Assembly (NCBI RefSeq): GCF_019797765.1
Contig: NZ_CP081862.1
Span: forward strand, 3,286,001-3,350,000
Length of the DNA stretch: 64,000 nucleotides
Reading direction: 5' to 3'
Source: Cellulomonas sp. C5510
Lineage (GTDB): Bacteria; Actinomycetota; Actinomycetes; Actinomycetales; Cellulomonadaceae
Of the stretch, positions 17,064 to 26,391 are shown in pieces (the stretch's first letter is position 1; each line of letters begins with the position of its first letter). A model generated the notes under the pieces. It was not told where the DNA came from, made no database searches, and saw only the letters and a list, made by a program, of their open reading frames with translations. A program made the translations under genes and the position numbers.

Positions 17064-18380
17064 ATGGCGCCCGCGTGGGTGGAGCACGCCCTGTGGTGGC
17101 ACGTCTACCCGCTGGGCTTCACCGGCGCCGAGCCGGCGGCGGACGCCGCCACACCGGTCACGCACCGGCTGGCGCACGTCGAGCGCTGGCTGGACTACCT
17201 GGTCGACCTGGGGCTGAACGGGCTCGCACTGGGCCCCGTGCTCGCCTCCGCCACGCACGGCTACGACACCGTCGACCACCTGCGCGTCGACCCCCGGCTC
17301 GGCGACCGCGACGACCTCGACCGGTTGCTCGCCGCGGCGCACGAGCGCGGCGTGCGCGTGCTGCTGGACGGCGTCTTCAACCACGTCGGTGACCAGCACC
17401 CCCTGTTCCGCGCGGCACTGGAGGGCGGCCCGGGCGCGCCCGAGGCGGAGCTGTTCCGCATCCGCTGGGCCGACGGCGTACCGGAGTGGGACTGCTTCGA
17501 GGGCCACCGCTCGCTGGTGACGCTGAACCACGACTCGCCGCGCGTCGTCGACCTGGTCGCCGACGTGATGACCCACTGGCTGGACGCCGGGGCGGACGGC
17601 TGGCGCCTCGACGCCGCCTACGCGGTGCCGACGGCCTTCTGGCGGCAGGTCACCGACCGGGTGCGGGCCGCCCACCCCGATGCGTACCTCATGGGCGAGG
17701 TCATCCACGGCGACTACACCGGGTTCGTCGCGGAGTCCGGGGTCGACTCGGTGACGCAGTACGAGCTGTGGAAGGCGATCTGGTCCTCCGTCGTCGACCG
17801 CAACTGGCACGAGCTCGCGTGGACGCTGAGCCGGCACGACGAGTTCCTCGACGCGTTCGTGCCGTACACGTTCGTCGGCAACCACGACGTCACGCGCCTC
17901 ACCAGCCGGGTGGGCGACGCGACGCTCGCGGGCCACGCTCTCGTGGTGCTCATGACCGTGGGCGGCACCCCGGCGGTCTACTACGGCGACGAGCAGGCGT
18001 ACCGCGGCGTGAAGGAGGACCGCGCCGGCGGCGACGACGCGGTCCGCCCGCCGTACCCGCCGACACCGGAGGACCTCGCCGGGCCGGACGTCGCCCCGGA
18101 CGGCCGCCCCACCCACGACCGGCACGCGGCGCTGATCGGCCTGCGGCGCCGCCACCCGTGGCTGCACACCGCCCGCACCCACGTCGTCGAGGTCACGGGG
18201 ACGCACCTGGCGTACGAGTCGCGCGCCGCCGACGGGGCCGCGACCCTGCTCGTCGCGCTGAACCTGGACGACGACCCGTGGCCGTTCGCGCCGCCCGCCG
18301 GGGCACGCCTCGTCGCGTCCGACGGCGGGCCCGCGACGGGCGGGGTCGGCGGCCGCTGCTGGGCGGTCTGGGAGGTCTGA
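17064..18380 (+). CDS. glycoside hydrolase family 13 alpha-amylase-like enzyme
   Basis: A 438-residue intracellular enzyme; no signal peptide is present. The GH13 conserved regions appear in order: DGVFNHVG (region I), GWRLDAA with nucleophile Asp183 (region II), LMGEVIHGD with acid/base Glu212 (region III), and FVGNHDVTR with Asp275 (region IV). PAVYYGDEQAYRG follows. The compact C-terminal beta domain (LLVALNLDDDPWPFAPP) is complete. It probably acts on short alpha-glucans or glucosides; specificity is not readable. ATG 17064 has GGAGG at good spacing. Confidence 0.92.
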   Translation: MAPAWVEHALWWHVYPLGFTGAEPAADAATPVTHRLAHVERWLDYLVDLGLNGLALGPVLASATHGYDTVDHLRVDPRLGDRDDLDRLLAAAHERGVRVLLDGVFNHVGDQHPLFRAALEGGPGAPEAELFRIRWADGVPEWDCFEGHRSLVTLNHDSPRVVDLVADVMTHWLDAGADGWRLDAAYAVPTAFWRQVTDRVRAAHPDAYLMGEVIHGDYTGFVAESGVDSVTQYELWKAIWSSVVDRNWHELAWTLSRHDEFLDAFVPYTFVGNHDVTRLTSRVGDATLAGHALVVLMTVGGTPAVYYGDEQAYRGVKEDRAGGDDAVRPPYPPTPEDLAGPDVAPDGRPTHDRHAALIGLRRRHPWLHTARTHVVEVTGTHLAYESRAADGAATLLVALNLDDDPWPFAPPAGARLVASDGGPATGGVGGRCWAVWEV

Positions 18381-18499
18381 CCCCGCTGCCGCTGCGGGAC
18401 ACCCCGGGCAGGCACATGCTGGGAGGGCGGACCCGGCCGCGCCGCGCCACCGACGCCGCGGCACCCGGACGGCCGGGCGCACCGGACAGGGGCCACGAC

Positions 18500-19447
18500 A
18501 TGTGCACAGGGATCAGGTTCACGGACGGCGACGGTCACCTCTACCTCGCCCGCAACCTCGACTGGACGACCGGCTACGGCGAGGGGGTCGTCCTGACCCC
18601 GACGGGGTACGCGCCCCGCTCGCCGTTCGGCGCGGTGCCGACGATCCGCCACGCGGTCATCGGCACGGGCATCGTGGAGGCCGGCGTCCCGCTCTACTTC
18701 GACTGCGGCAACGACGCCGGCCTCGCGGTCGCCGGCCTGAACTTCCCCGGGTACGCCTCGTACGCACCCGGGCCGGTGGACGGCGCGACCAACGTCGCGG
18801 CCTTCGAGCTCCCGCTCTGGGTGGCCTCGCAGTTCGCGACGGTCGACGAGGTCGTCGCGGCGCTCGAGCACGTCGTGATCGTGGACCGGCCCGTCAGCGA
18901 GCGGTTCCCGAGCTCGATGCTGCACTGGATCATCGGCGACGCGGACCGCGCGGTCGTCGTGGAGCAGACGGCGGACGGCCTGCACGTGCACGACGACGAC
19001 GTCGACGTGCTGACGAACCAGCCCGGCTTCGGCTGGCACCACGAGAACCTGCGGAACTACCTCAACACGTCCCCCGAGTTCCCCGGGGAGACCGTGCTCC
19101 GACGGGCGCACCTCGTGCCGTTCGGCTCCGGGTCGCACATGCGCGGCATCCCCGGCGACTACTCCTCGACGTCCCGGTTCGTGCGGGCGGCGTACGTCCA
19201 CGCGCACTACCCCGAGCAGGACGGCGAGGAGGCCAACGTCAGCCGCGCGTTCCACACGCTCCAGCAGGTCGCGATGGTGGACGGTGCCGCCGCGATGGAC
19301 AGCGGGGAGTTCGAGAAGACGATCTACACGGGGCTGTTCTCGGCGCGCACCGGCACCTACTACTGGAACACCTACGACGAGCCGGCCATCCGCAGCGTGC
19401 GGATGGCCGACCACGACACGACCGGGACGGAGCTGGTCACCGCGTAG
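18500..19447 (+). CDS. linear amide C-N hydrolase, choloylglycine hydrolase family
   Basis: Ntn hydrolase of the bile-salt hydrolase/penicillin V acylase group; it cleaves a linear amide bond. Removal of Met1 would expose the catalytic Cys2 (MCTGIRF). The partner residues Arg18 and Asp21 stand in ARNLDW, and the conserved Asn lies in VLTNQPGFGWH. STSRFVRAAY supplies the late Arg. The 315-residue length is normal. No signal peptide is visible, so it should be cytoplasmic. In soil actinobacteria such enzymes may act on acyl-homoserine lactones or penicillin V; the substrate here is unknown. It stands convergent to topA with a 19 bp gap. Confidence 0.92.
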   Translation: MCTGIRFTDGDGHLYLARNLDWTTGYGEGVVLTPTGYAPRSPFGAVPTIRHAVIGTGIVEAGVPLYFDCGNDAGLAVAGLNFPGYASYAPGPVDGATNVAAFELPLWVASQFATVDEVVAALEHVVIVDRPVSERFPSSMLHWIIGDADRAVVVEQTADGLHVHDDDVDVLTNQPGFGWHHENLRNYLNTSPEFPGETVLRRAHLVPFGSGSHMRGIPGDYSSTSRFVRAAYVHAHYPEQDGEEANVSRAFHTLQQVAMVDGAAAMDSGEFEKTIYTGLFSARTGTYYWNTYDEPAIRSVRMADHDTTGTELVTA

Positions 19448-19466
19448 CGCCCACGGGACCGCCCGG

Positions 19467-22232
19467 CTACTTCTTCGACGCCGCCTTCGCGCGCGGGGCC
19501 GCCTTGCGGGCCGGCTTCTTCTTCGGCGCCTGCGCGCGCTTCTCGGCGAGCAGCTCGACCGCCTGCTCGGGCGTGATCGACTCCGGGGTGACGTCCCGCG
19601 GGAGCGTGCGGTTCGTCTCGCCGTCGGTCACGTACGCCCCGAACCGGCCGTCCTTCACCACGATCGGCTTGCCCGAGGTCGGGTCGTCGCCCAGCTCCCG
19701 CAGCGGCGGGGTGGCCGTCGCGCCGCGCCCGCGCTTGGGCTGCGCGTAGATCGCCAGCGCCTCCTCGAGCGTGGTGGTGAAGATCGCCTCCTCGGACGGC
19801 AGCGTGCGGGAGTCGGTGCCGCGCTTGAGGTACGGCCCGTACCGGCCGTTCTGCGCGGTGATCTCCAGCCCGGTCTCGGGGTCGGTGCCGACGACGCGCG
19901 GCAGGCTCAGCAGCTGCAGCGCCTCGTCGAGCGTGATCGTCTGCAGCGACTGCGACTTCAGCAGCGAGCCCGTGCGCGGCTTCGGCAGCGCCGCGAGCGC
20001 CTTCTTGCGCGCGGCCGCGGACAGCCCGGGGTCGAGCTCCGGCTCGGGCAGCAGCTCCGTCACGTACGGGCCGTAGCGGCCGTTCTTCGCCACGACCGTG
20101 TGCCCCGTCGCCGGGTCGGTGCCCAGCACGAGGTCGCCCTCCGGCTGGGTCTCGAGCAGCTCGCGGGCCTTCTCGACGGTCAGCTCGTCCGGCGCCAGGT
20201 CGTCCGGGACCGACGCGCGGCGCGGGGTGCCGTCCGGGCCGGGCTCACCGGCGGAGTCCTCGATGTACGGGCCGTAGCGGCCCACGCGCAGCGTGATGCC
20301 CTCGCCGATGTCGATCGAGTTCACCTCGCGGGCGTCGATCTCGCCGAGGTTGGCGACGAGCTCCCGCAGGCCGTCCCCGTCCGGGCCGTCGGCCGCCGCC
20401 GACCCGAAGTAGAACCGCGTCAGCCAGTCCACGCGGTCCTTCTGCCCCGCGGCGATGGCGTCGAGGTCCTCCTCCATCGAGGCGGTGAAGTCGTAGTCGA
20501 CGAGCCGGTCGAAGTTCTCCTCCAGCAGGCGCGTGACCGCGAACGCCAGCCAGCTCGGCACGAGCGCCTGGCCGCGCGAGGTCACGTACCCGCGGTCCTG
20601 GATGACGGAGATCGTCGCGGCGTACGTCGACGGCCGGCCGATGCCGCGCTCCTCCAGCGCCTTGACCAGGCTCGCCTCGGTGTAGCGCGGCGGCGGCGAG
20701 GTCCGGTGGCCGTCGGCGGTGAGGTCGGAGGCGGTGACCGGGTCGCCCTCGGCCATCTGCGGCAGCCGGGTCTCCCGGGCACCGCCCTTCTCGCCGCCCT
20801 CGGTGTCGCCCGAGTACCGCTCGACGTCGCGGCCCTCCTCGTAGGCCGCGAGGAACCCACGGAACGTGATGACGGTGCCGGAGGCCGCGAACACGGCGTC
20901 GGTCGGCGCGCCCGCGTCGGGCCCCCCGGAGGCCGCCGGCGCGGGGACGGTCGCGGCGATCCGGACCGAGGCCGTCGAGCCGCGCGCGTCCGCCATCTGC
21001 GACGCCACGGTGCGCTTCCAGATCAGCTCGTACAGGCGGAACTGGTCGCCGGACAGCTCTCCGGCCACCTGGGCGGGCGTGCGGAAGTCGTCGCCGGCGG
21101 GACGGATCGCCTCGTGCGCCTCCTGCGCGCCCTTCGCCTTCGACGCGTAGACGCGCGGCCGATCCGGCACGTGGTCCGCGCCGTAGAGCTCGGCCGCCTG
21201 CCGGCGCGCGGCGTCCACCGCCTGCGTGCTCAGCGTCGGCGAGTCGGTCCGCATGTAGGTGATGTAGCCGTTCTCGTACAGCGACTGCGCGGTGCGCATC
21301 GTCTGCCGGGAGGCCATGCGCAGCTTGCGGCTGGCCTCCTGCTGCAGCGTCGACGTCGTGAACGGCGCCGCCGGACGGCGGGTGTACGGCTTGGTCTCGA
21401 GCGACCGCACGCCGAACGCCGCGCCGTCGAGGGCCGTCACCCACGCCCGCGCCGCGGTCTCGTCGAGGTGCACGGGACGGCTCGCACCGCTGCCCCGCAG
21501 CACGCCGTCGTCGCCGAAGTCGCGCCCCGTCGCCACGCGCCGCTCTCCGAGCTGCACCAGCCGGGCGTCGAACGTCGGCTCCGCGGCGTCCTGCACCGCG
21601 AACGTCGCCGTCAGGTCCCAGTAGTCCGCCGCGACGAACGCCATGCGCTCGCGCTCCCGCTCGACCACCATGCGCGTCGCGACCGACTGCACCCGGCCGG
21701 CCGACAGGCCCTGGCGGACCTTGCGCCACAGCACCGGGCTGACCTCGTAGCCGTACAGCCGGTCGAGGATCCGCCGCGTCTCCTGGGCGTCCACCAGCCG
21801 GTCGTCGAGCTCGCGGGTGTTCTCCAGCGCGCGGGCGATGGCCTCCCGGGTGATCTCGTGGAACACCATGCGCTTGACCGGGACCTGGGGCTTGAGCTCC
21901 TGCAGCAGGTGCCACGCGATGGCCTCGCCCTCGCGGTCCTCGTCGGTGGCGAGGTACAGCTCGTCGGACTCCTTGAGCAGGCGCTTGAGCTCGGCGACCT
22001 TCTTCTTCTTGTCGGAGTCGACCACGTAGTAGGGCTCGAAGCCGTTGTCCACGTCGACCGCGAACTTCCCGAACGGACCCTTCTTCATGTCCGCGGGCAG
22101 CTCGCTGGGCTGCGGCAGGTCACGGATGTGCCCGACGCTCGCCTCGACCTCGTACTCGTCGCCGAGGTACCCGGCGATCGTGCGCGCCTTGGCGGGCGAC
22201 TCCACGATGACCAGCTTGCGACGTGACGACAT
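19467..22232 (-). CDS. topA: DNA topoisomerase I (type IA)
   Basis: Relaxes negatively supercoiled DNA by single-strand passage. The 921-residue protein starts with a Toprim domain (KLVIVESPAKARTI; acidic triad in LATDEDREGEA). The catalytic Tyr326 lies in YITYMRTDS. The C-terminal third holds repeated GRYGPYI/V-type modules (for example VAKNGRYGPYVTELLPEP and TAQNGRYGPYLKRGTDS), as in mycobacterial TopA, rather than zinc fingers. It ends in a Lys-rich tail (KKKPARKAAPRAKAASKK), which in actinobacterial enzymes aids processive relaxation. ATG 22232 is preceded by a purine-rich stretch. Confidence 0.98.
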   Translation of the reverse strand: MSSRRKLVIVESPAKARTIAGYLGDEYEVEASVGHIRDLPQPSELPADMKKGPFGKFAVDVDNGFEPYYVVDSDKKKKVAELKRLLKESDELYLATDEDREGEAIAWHLLQELKPQVPVKRMVFHEITREAIARALENTRELDDRLVDAQETRRILDRLYGYEVSPVLWRKVRQGLSAGRVQSVATRMVVERERERMAFVAADYWDLTATFAVQDAAEPTFDARLVQLGERRVATGRDFGDDGVLRGSGASRPVHLDETAARAWVTALDGAAFGVRSLETKPYTRRPAAPFTTSTLQQEASRKLRMASRQTMRTAQSLYENGYITYMRTDSPTLSTQAVDAARRQAAELYGADHVPDRPRVYASKAKGAQEAHEAIRPAGDDFRTPAQVAGELSGDQFRLYELIWKRTVASQMADARGSTASVRIAATVPAPAASGGPDAGAPTDAVFAASGTVITFRGFLAAYEEGRDVERYSGDTEGGEKGGARETRLPQMAEGDPVTASDLTADGHRTSPPPRYTEASLVKALEERGIGRPSTYAATISVIQDRGYVTSRGQALVPSWLAFAVTRLLEENFDRLVDYDFTASMEEDLDAIAAGQKDRVDWLTRFYFGSAAADGPDGDGLRELVANLGEIDAREVNSIDIGEGITLRVGRYGPYIEDSAGEPGPDGTPRRASVPDDLAPDELTVEKARELLETQPEGDLVLGTDPATGHTVVAKNGRYGPYVTELLPEPELDPGLSAAARKKALAALPKPRTGSLLKSQSLQTITLDEALQLLSLPRVVGTDPETGLEITAQNGRYGPYLKRGTDSRTLPSEEAIFTTTLEEALAIYAQPKRGRGATATPPLRELGDDPTSGKPIVVKDGRFGAYVTDGETNRTLPRDVTPESITPEQAVELLAEKRAQAPKKKPARKAAPRAKAASKK

Positions 22233-22389
22233 GCGCTCCTGCTTCCTCAGAACTGCCCGGTGCCCGGCGCGGTGCCGGGCTCCCGGGGCGACCGTGCCCC
22301 ACCGTGCCCCCGCTGCGGCGGCCGGCTCCGGTGCTCAGGTCCGGTCCGGTCGGGCGACGACAGGATGCCACCCCCCGTGCGGGGGAACT

Positions 22390-23391
22390 CTACGACGTCC
22401 GTCCTGCACCGGCCGATCCCGCTGTCGCCGCCCGGCGCAGCACGAGCAGCACGGCGGACGACGCGGCCGCGACCGCGACGATCCCCAGGGCGCCGCCGCC
22501 GTAGGACGTCAGCAGCTCCGCGCGGCCGCCCACCGGGTCCGCGGACAGCCACGTGCGGCGCAGCGCCACCGCGGCGACGGCCCCCGCGACGACGGCGACG
22601 GCACCGAGCAGCGCGAGCGCGACCGAGGTGGCCGCGCGGTCCGTGGCCGCGGGTCCGCGCGTCCCGGACGTCACCGCGCGGACCGCCGCGGTCGGCGGGG
22701 TCCGCTCCCCCGCCGGGTCCCCGCCGAGCGCGAGCAGCGCGCAGCCCACCGCGCCCCACGCGAGCACGACGAGCAGCCCGGCGACGACGTCCGACGGGCG
22801 GTGCCACTGCCCCACGAGGGTGCTCACCCCGGTCGCACCCGCGTAGCCGGCGCCGAGCACCGCCACCCAGGGCCGGACGCGGGGCGGCACCACCAGCAGC
22901 AGGGCGGCGGCCACGGAGGCGGCGGCGGTGGTGTGGCCGCTCGGCAGCGTGTTGAACTCCGGTCCGTGCCCGAGCTCGGGACGGTCGAGCACGAGGACCT
23001 TGAGCACCCGCGTCGTCAGGTTGGCGCCGCCGAGCACGACCGCCGCCACCACGGCGAGGCCCCAGCGCCGCCGCACGACCGCGATCGCGGCGCACCCGAG
23101 GACGGCGGCCGCGATGAAGCCCACCGACACGACGTCGAGCACCGGCCCCGCGACCTCCCAGAGCCGGATCTGCCCGATGTGCGCGCCGTCCAGCGACGCC
23201 TGGTCCACCGCCTGGCCGTGCTCCGTCCCCACGAAGACGGCCCAGGTGACGCCGATGCCCGCGCTCGCGACCAGCGCCACGAGCAGCGCGACCAGGGCGC
23301 GGCCCACGGCCGGGCCCCGGGCGCCGCGGACGGGCGCGAGCGGCTCGGGCTCGGGGCGTGCGGGCGGCACGGCGGTGGCGGGGCGGGACAC
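22390..23391 (-). CDS. PAP2-family membrane phosphatase
   Basis: Integral membrane lipid-phosphate phosphatase, possibly acting on undecaprenyl pyrophosphate or phosphatidic acid. The three phosphatase motifs are visible: KVLVLDRP (KX6RP), LPSGHTTAAAS (PSGH) and STLVGQWHRPSDV (SRX5HX3D-like). About seven hydrophobic segments span the protein. GTG 23391 gives 333 residues; GTG 23418 would add nine. The N-terminal 35 residues are Pro/Arg-rich and cytoplasmic. The C-terminal 80 residues hold two more helices. It is separated from topA by 157 bp and is probably its own unit. Confidence 0.88.
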   Translation of the reverse strand: MSRPATAVPPARPEPEPLAPVRGARGPAVGRALVALLVALVASAGIGVTWAVFVGTEHGQAVDQASLDGAHIGQIRLWEVAGPVLDVVSVGFIAAAVLGCAAIAVVRRRWGLAVVAAVVLGGANLTTRVLKVLVLDRPELGHGPEFNTLPSGHTTAAASVAAALLLVVPPRVRPWVAVLGAGYAGATGVSTLVGQWHRPSDVVAGLLVVLAWGAVGCALLALGGDPAGERTPPTAAVRAVTSGTRGPAATDRAATSVALALLGAVAVVAGAVAAVALRRTWLSADPVGGRAELLTSYGGGALGIVAVAAASSAVLLVLRRAATAGSAGAGRTS

Positions 23392-23433
23392 CCGTCCACG
23401 GTAGGGGAGGGCACCCACGCCGCGCCGCGCGGG

Positions 23434-23449
23434 TCGTGCACGCGCACGA
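23434..23449. promoter_or_regulatory. short palindrome in spacer before VOC gene
   Basis: TCGTGC-ACGC-GCACGA, six-base arms with a 4-base centre, lies between the PAP2 gene and the divergent VOC gene. It could be a regulator site, but it is a single copy and GC-rich DNA yields such palindromes by chance. Confidence 0.25.
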
Positions 23450-23588
23450 TTCCTCCACCAGCCCCGCCGGGGTCGCCGACGCGGGGCCAGGCGCCGGGGC
23501 CCGGGGGCGAGGGCGGGGGCGGGGGCTTCCCGCCGGCCTCCGCAGGGTCCACGCTGGGACCGGGACGCACGACGACGAGGAGGCTGCC

Positions 23589-23969
23589 GTGCTCGACCTC
23601 AGCAAGGGCTTCAGCGGGTACTCGGTGGCGGACGTGCCCGCCGCCCGGACGTTCTACGCGGATGTGCTCGGCCTCGACGCGCAGGAGCGCGACGGGATGC
23701 TCTGGCTGCACCTGTCCGGTGGCCGCGACGTGCTGCTGTACCCGAAGGGCGACGCGCACGCGCCGGCCGGGTACACGGTGCTCAACTTCCCGGTGCCGGA
23801 CGTGCCGGCGGCGGTCGCGGAGCTGCGAGGGCGTGGCGTGCAGTTCGAGCGCTACGAGGGCACCCCCGTGCAGACCGACGAGGACGGCGTGTTCCGCGGC
23901 GGCGGTCCGCTCATCGCCTGGTTCACCGACCCGTCCGGCAACGTGCTGTCGGTGATCGAGGAGGACTGA
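23589..23969 (+). CDS. VOC-family (glyoxalase/dioxygenase fold) protein
   Basis: A 126-residue protein with the paired beta-alpha-beta-beta-beta modules of the vicinal oxygen chelate fold. The first module runs FSGYSVADVPAARTFYADVLGLD and the second LNFPVPDVPAAVAELRGRGVQ, ending in FTDPSGNVLSVIEED. A Glu near the C-terminus could bind metal. Single-domain VOC proteins include glyoxalases, antibiotic-binding proteins and many of unknown role, so substrate is open. GTG 23589 follows GAGGAGG. It lies just upstream of the two-component genes but is separated by 67 bp. Confidence 0.88.
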   Translation: MLDLSKGFSGYSVADVPAARTFYADVLGLDAQERDGMLWLHLSGGRDVLLYPKGDAHAPAGYTVLNFPVPDVPAAVAELRGRGVQFERYEGTPVQTDEDGVFRGGGPLIAWFTDPSGNVLSVIEED

Positions 23970-24036
23970 CCTCCGTCCCGCGGGACGCTCAGGTGCTTCA
24001 CAGCCACGCGGCAGGTGGGCCCCAGGTCCGGCACCC

Positions 24037-24783
24037 ATGCTCGACCGCATGACGACCTCGACCCTGCAGCGCGACGCCCTCACCCGCGCGGACGGCCAGC
24101 CGGTCCGCGCCCTCGTCGTCGACGACGAGCCCACCCTGGCGGAGCTCCTCGCGACCGCACTGCGCTACGAGGGCTGGTCCGTCGAGCACGCCCTGACCGG
24201 CCACGGCGCCGTCAAGCAGGCCAAGGCGTTCGACCCCGACGTCATCCTGCTCGACGTCATGCTCCCCGACCTGTCCGGCCTGGAGGTGCTGCGCCGCATC
24301 CGTGCGACCCACCCCACGGTCCCCGTGCTGTTCCTCACCGCCAAGGACGCCGTCGAGGACCGCATCGCCGGGCTCACCGCCGGCGGCGACGACTACGTCA
24401 CGAAGCCGTTCAGCCTCGAGGAGGTCGTCGCCCGGCTCCGCGCGCTGCTGCGCCGGGCCGGGGCCGTGGCCGACCGCGAGGAGGCTGTCCTCGTCGTCGG
24501 CGACCTGCGCATGGACGAGGACTCGCACGAGGTGTCCCGCGGCGGCGACGACATCCGGCTCACCGCGACGGAGTTCGAGCTGCTGCGCTACTTCATGCGC
24601 AACCCGCGGCGCGTGCTGTCGAAGGCGCAGATCCTCGACCGCGTGTGGCAGTACGACTTCGGCGGCCAGGCCAACATCGTCGAGCTGTACGTGTCCTACC
24701 TGCGCCGCAAGATCGACAAGGGGCGCGAGCCGATGCTCCACACGCTGCGGGGCGTCGGGTACGTGCTCAAGCCCGCCCCGTGA
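24037..24783 (+). CDS. OmpR/PhoB-family response regulator
   Basis: DNA-binding output of a two-component pair. Receiver domain: acidic pair Asp29-Asp30 in VVDDEP, phospho-acceptor Asp73 in LLDVMLPD, Thr101 in FLTAKD and Lys123 in YVTKPF. A C-terminal winged helix follows (LTATEFELLRYFMRNPRRVLS, then LHTLRGVGYVLKP). The C-terminal region resembles the PhoP/TcrX group of actinobacteria, but the regulon cannot be assigned. ATG 24049 is an alternative start. The stop overlaps the kinase start (GTGA), so the pair is translationally coupled. Confidence 0.95.
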   Translation: MLDRMTTSTLQRDALTRADGQPVRALVVDDEPTLAELLATALRYEGWSVEHALTGHGAVKQAKAFDPDVILLDVMLPDLSGLEVLRRIRATHPTVPVLFLTAKDAVEDRIAGLTAGGDDYVTKPFSLEEVVARLRALLRRAGAVADREEAVLVVGDLRMDEDSHEVSRGGDDIRLTATEFELLRYFMRNPRRVLSKAQILDRVWQYDFGGQANIVELYVSYLRRKIDKGREPMLHTLRGVGYVLKPAP

Positions 24784-26369
24784 CGGCCGCGCCGGCGCGC
24801 CGCCGGTGGACGCTCCGCCGGCGGCTCGTGGTGGTCGTCGTCGCACTGCTCGCGGTGGTCGCCGCCGTCATGGGCCTCGTCTCCACCCTCGCGCTGCGCT
24901 CGACCCTGGTCCAGCAGATCGACGAACGACTCGAGTCCGCGAGCAGCCGCGCCGCCGCCGCACCGGGCCGTCTCGGCGGCGACCGCGTGGACGACCTCGG
25001 GGACGGCGGGACCACGCCCTCGGACGACGCCACGCGCCCCGCACCCCTGCCCGAGGGGGAGGACGACGGCGTGCCCCCGGCGTTCGGCCTGCCCGGGCAG
25101 GACGTCGGCACCGTGGTCCTGTTCCAGCGCGCCGACGCCTCCGCCCTGCAGGCGGGCTACCTGGACGACTCCGGGACGATCCGCCCGCTGACGGACGCCC
25201 AGACCGACGCTCTGCTGGACCTCACGCCCGACGGGACCGTGGACACGGTCGTGCTGCCCGACCTCGGGGAGTACCGCGTCGTCGCGGTGGTCACGGAGGG
25301 CGGTGACACCTCCGTCACCGCCCTGCCGCTGGAGTCCGTGACCGCCACCGTGGATCGCTACGTGGTCGTCGAGCTGGCCGTCGCCGTCGTCGCGCTGCTG
25401 CTCGCCGCCGCGTCCGCCACGGTGCTGGTGCGCCGGGAGCTGCGGCCCCTGGACCGGGTGGCCGCGACCGCCGCGCGGGTGTCCGAGATGCCGCTGTCGC
25501 GCGGCGAGGTCGACATCCGCGAGCGCGTGCCCGAGCGCGACACCGACCCGGCCACCGAGGTCGGCCAGGTCGGCGCCGCGCTCAACCGGATGCTCGGCCA
25601 CGTGGAGTCGGCGCTCGCCGCCCGGCACGAGTCCGAGACGCAGGTCCGCCGGTTCGTCGCCGACGCCAGCCACGAGCTCCGCACCCCGCTGGCCTCCATC
25701 CGGGGCTACGCCGAGCTCGTGCAGCGCCTCCCGGACGACCTGCCGGACGACGCCGTGCGGGCGATGCACCGCGTGGAGTCCGAGGCACGGCGCATGACCG
25801 GTCTCGTCGAGGACATGCTGCTGCTCGCCCGGCTCGACGCGGGCCGCGACCTGGACGTCGGGGAGGTCGACCTCGCGGCGCTCGCGGTGGACGCCGTCGC
25901 CGACGCGCACGTCGCGGGCCCCGAGCACGTCTGGCGGCTCGACCTGGGCGCCGCCGGCGACGACTCCCGTGACGACGGGCCGGACCAGCCCGGCGCCCTC
26001 GTGGTCGGGGACGAGCACCGGCTGCGCCAGGTCCTGGTCAACCTGCTCTCGAACGCCCGGGTGCACACACCCGCCGGCACCACCGTCGTCGTGTCGGTGA
26101 CCACCGACGGCGACGACGTCGTGCTGCGCGTGGCGGACGACGGCCCCGGCATCCCGGAGCCGCTCCGCTCCCGGTTGTTCGAGCGGTTCGCCCGCGGGGA
26201 CGCGTCACGGAACCGTGCCGCCGGATCCACCGGCCTGGGCCTCGCCATCGTGCACGCCGTCGTCGCGGCGCACGGCGGCACCATCGGCGTCGACGGCACG
26301 CCCGGGCGGACGAGCTTCACCGTGCGGCTGCCCGCCCCGGGGGCGCACGTCGCACCCGGCACCCGGTGA
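24780..26369 (+). CDS. sensor histidine kinase
   Basis: Membrane sensor partner of the upstream regulator. Transmembrane helix 1 is near residues 16-38 (LVVVVVALLAVVAAVMGLVS) and helix 2 near 198-218. About 160 extracytoplasmic residues between them are Asp/Pro-rich (DDLGDGGTTPSDDATRP) and give no known ligand. A HAMP domain follows (RRELRPLDRVAATAARV), then the HisKA box with the phospho-His in ADASHELRTPLASIRG (about residue 298). The ATPase motifs are LVNLLSNARVHTP (N), VADDGPGIP (G1) and GSTGLGLAIV (G2). All key residues are present. The start GTG 24780 overlaps the regulator stop. Confidence 0.95.
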   Translation: MTAAPARRRWTLRRRLVVVVVALLAVVAAVMGLVSTLALRSTLVQQIDERLESASSRAAAAPGRLGGDRVDDLGDGGTTPSDDATRPAPLPEGEDDGVPPAFGLPGQDVGTVVLFQRADASALQAGYLDDSGTIRPLTDAQTDALLDLTPDGTVDTVVLPDLGEYRVVAVVTEGGDTSVTALPLESVTATVDRYVVVELAVAVVALLLAAASATVLVRRELRPLDRVAATAARVSEMPLSRGEVDIRERVPERDTDPATEVGQVGAALNRMLGHVESALAARHESETQVRRFVADASHELRTPLASIRGYAELVQRLPDDLPDDAVRAMHRVESEARRMTGLVEDMLLLARLDAGRDLDVGEVDLAALAVDAVADAHVAGPEHVWRLDLGAAGDDSRDDGPDQPGALVVGDEHRLRQVLVNLLSNARVHTPAGTTVVVSVTTDGDDVVLRVADDGPGIPEPLRSRLFERFARGDASRNRAAGSTGLGLAIVHAVVAAHGGTIGVDGTPGRTSFTVRLPAPGAHVAPGTR

Positions 26370-26391
26370 GCCGGGGCCGGGCGGCGCGGCG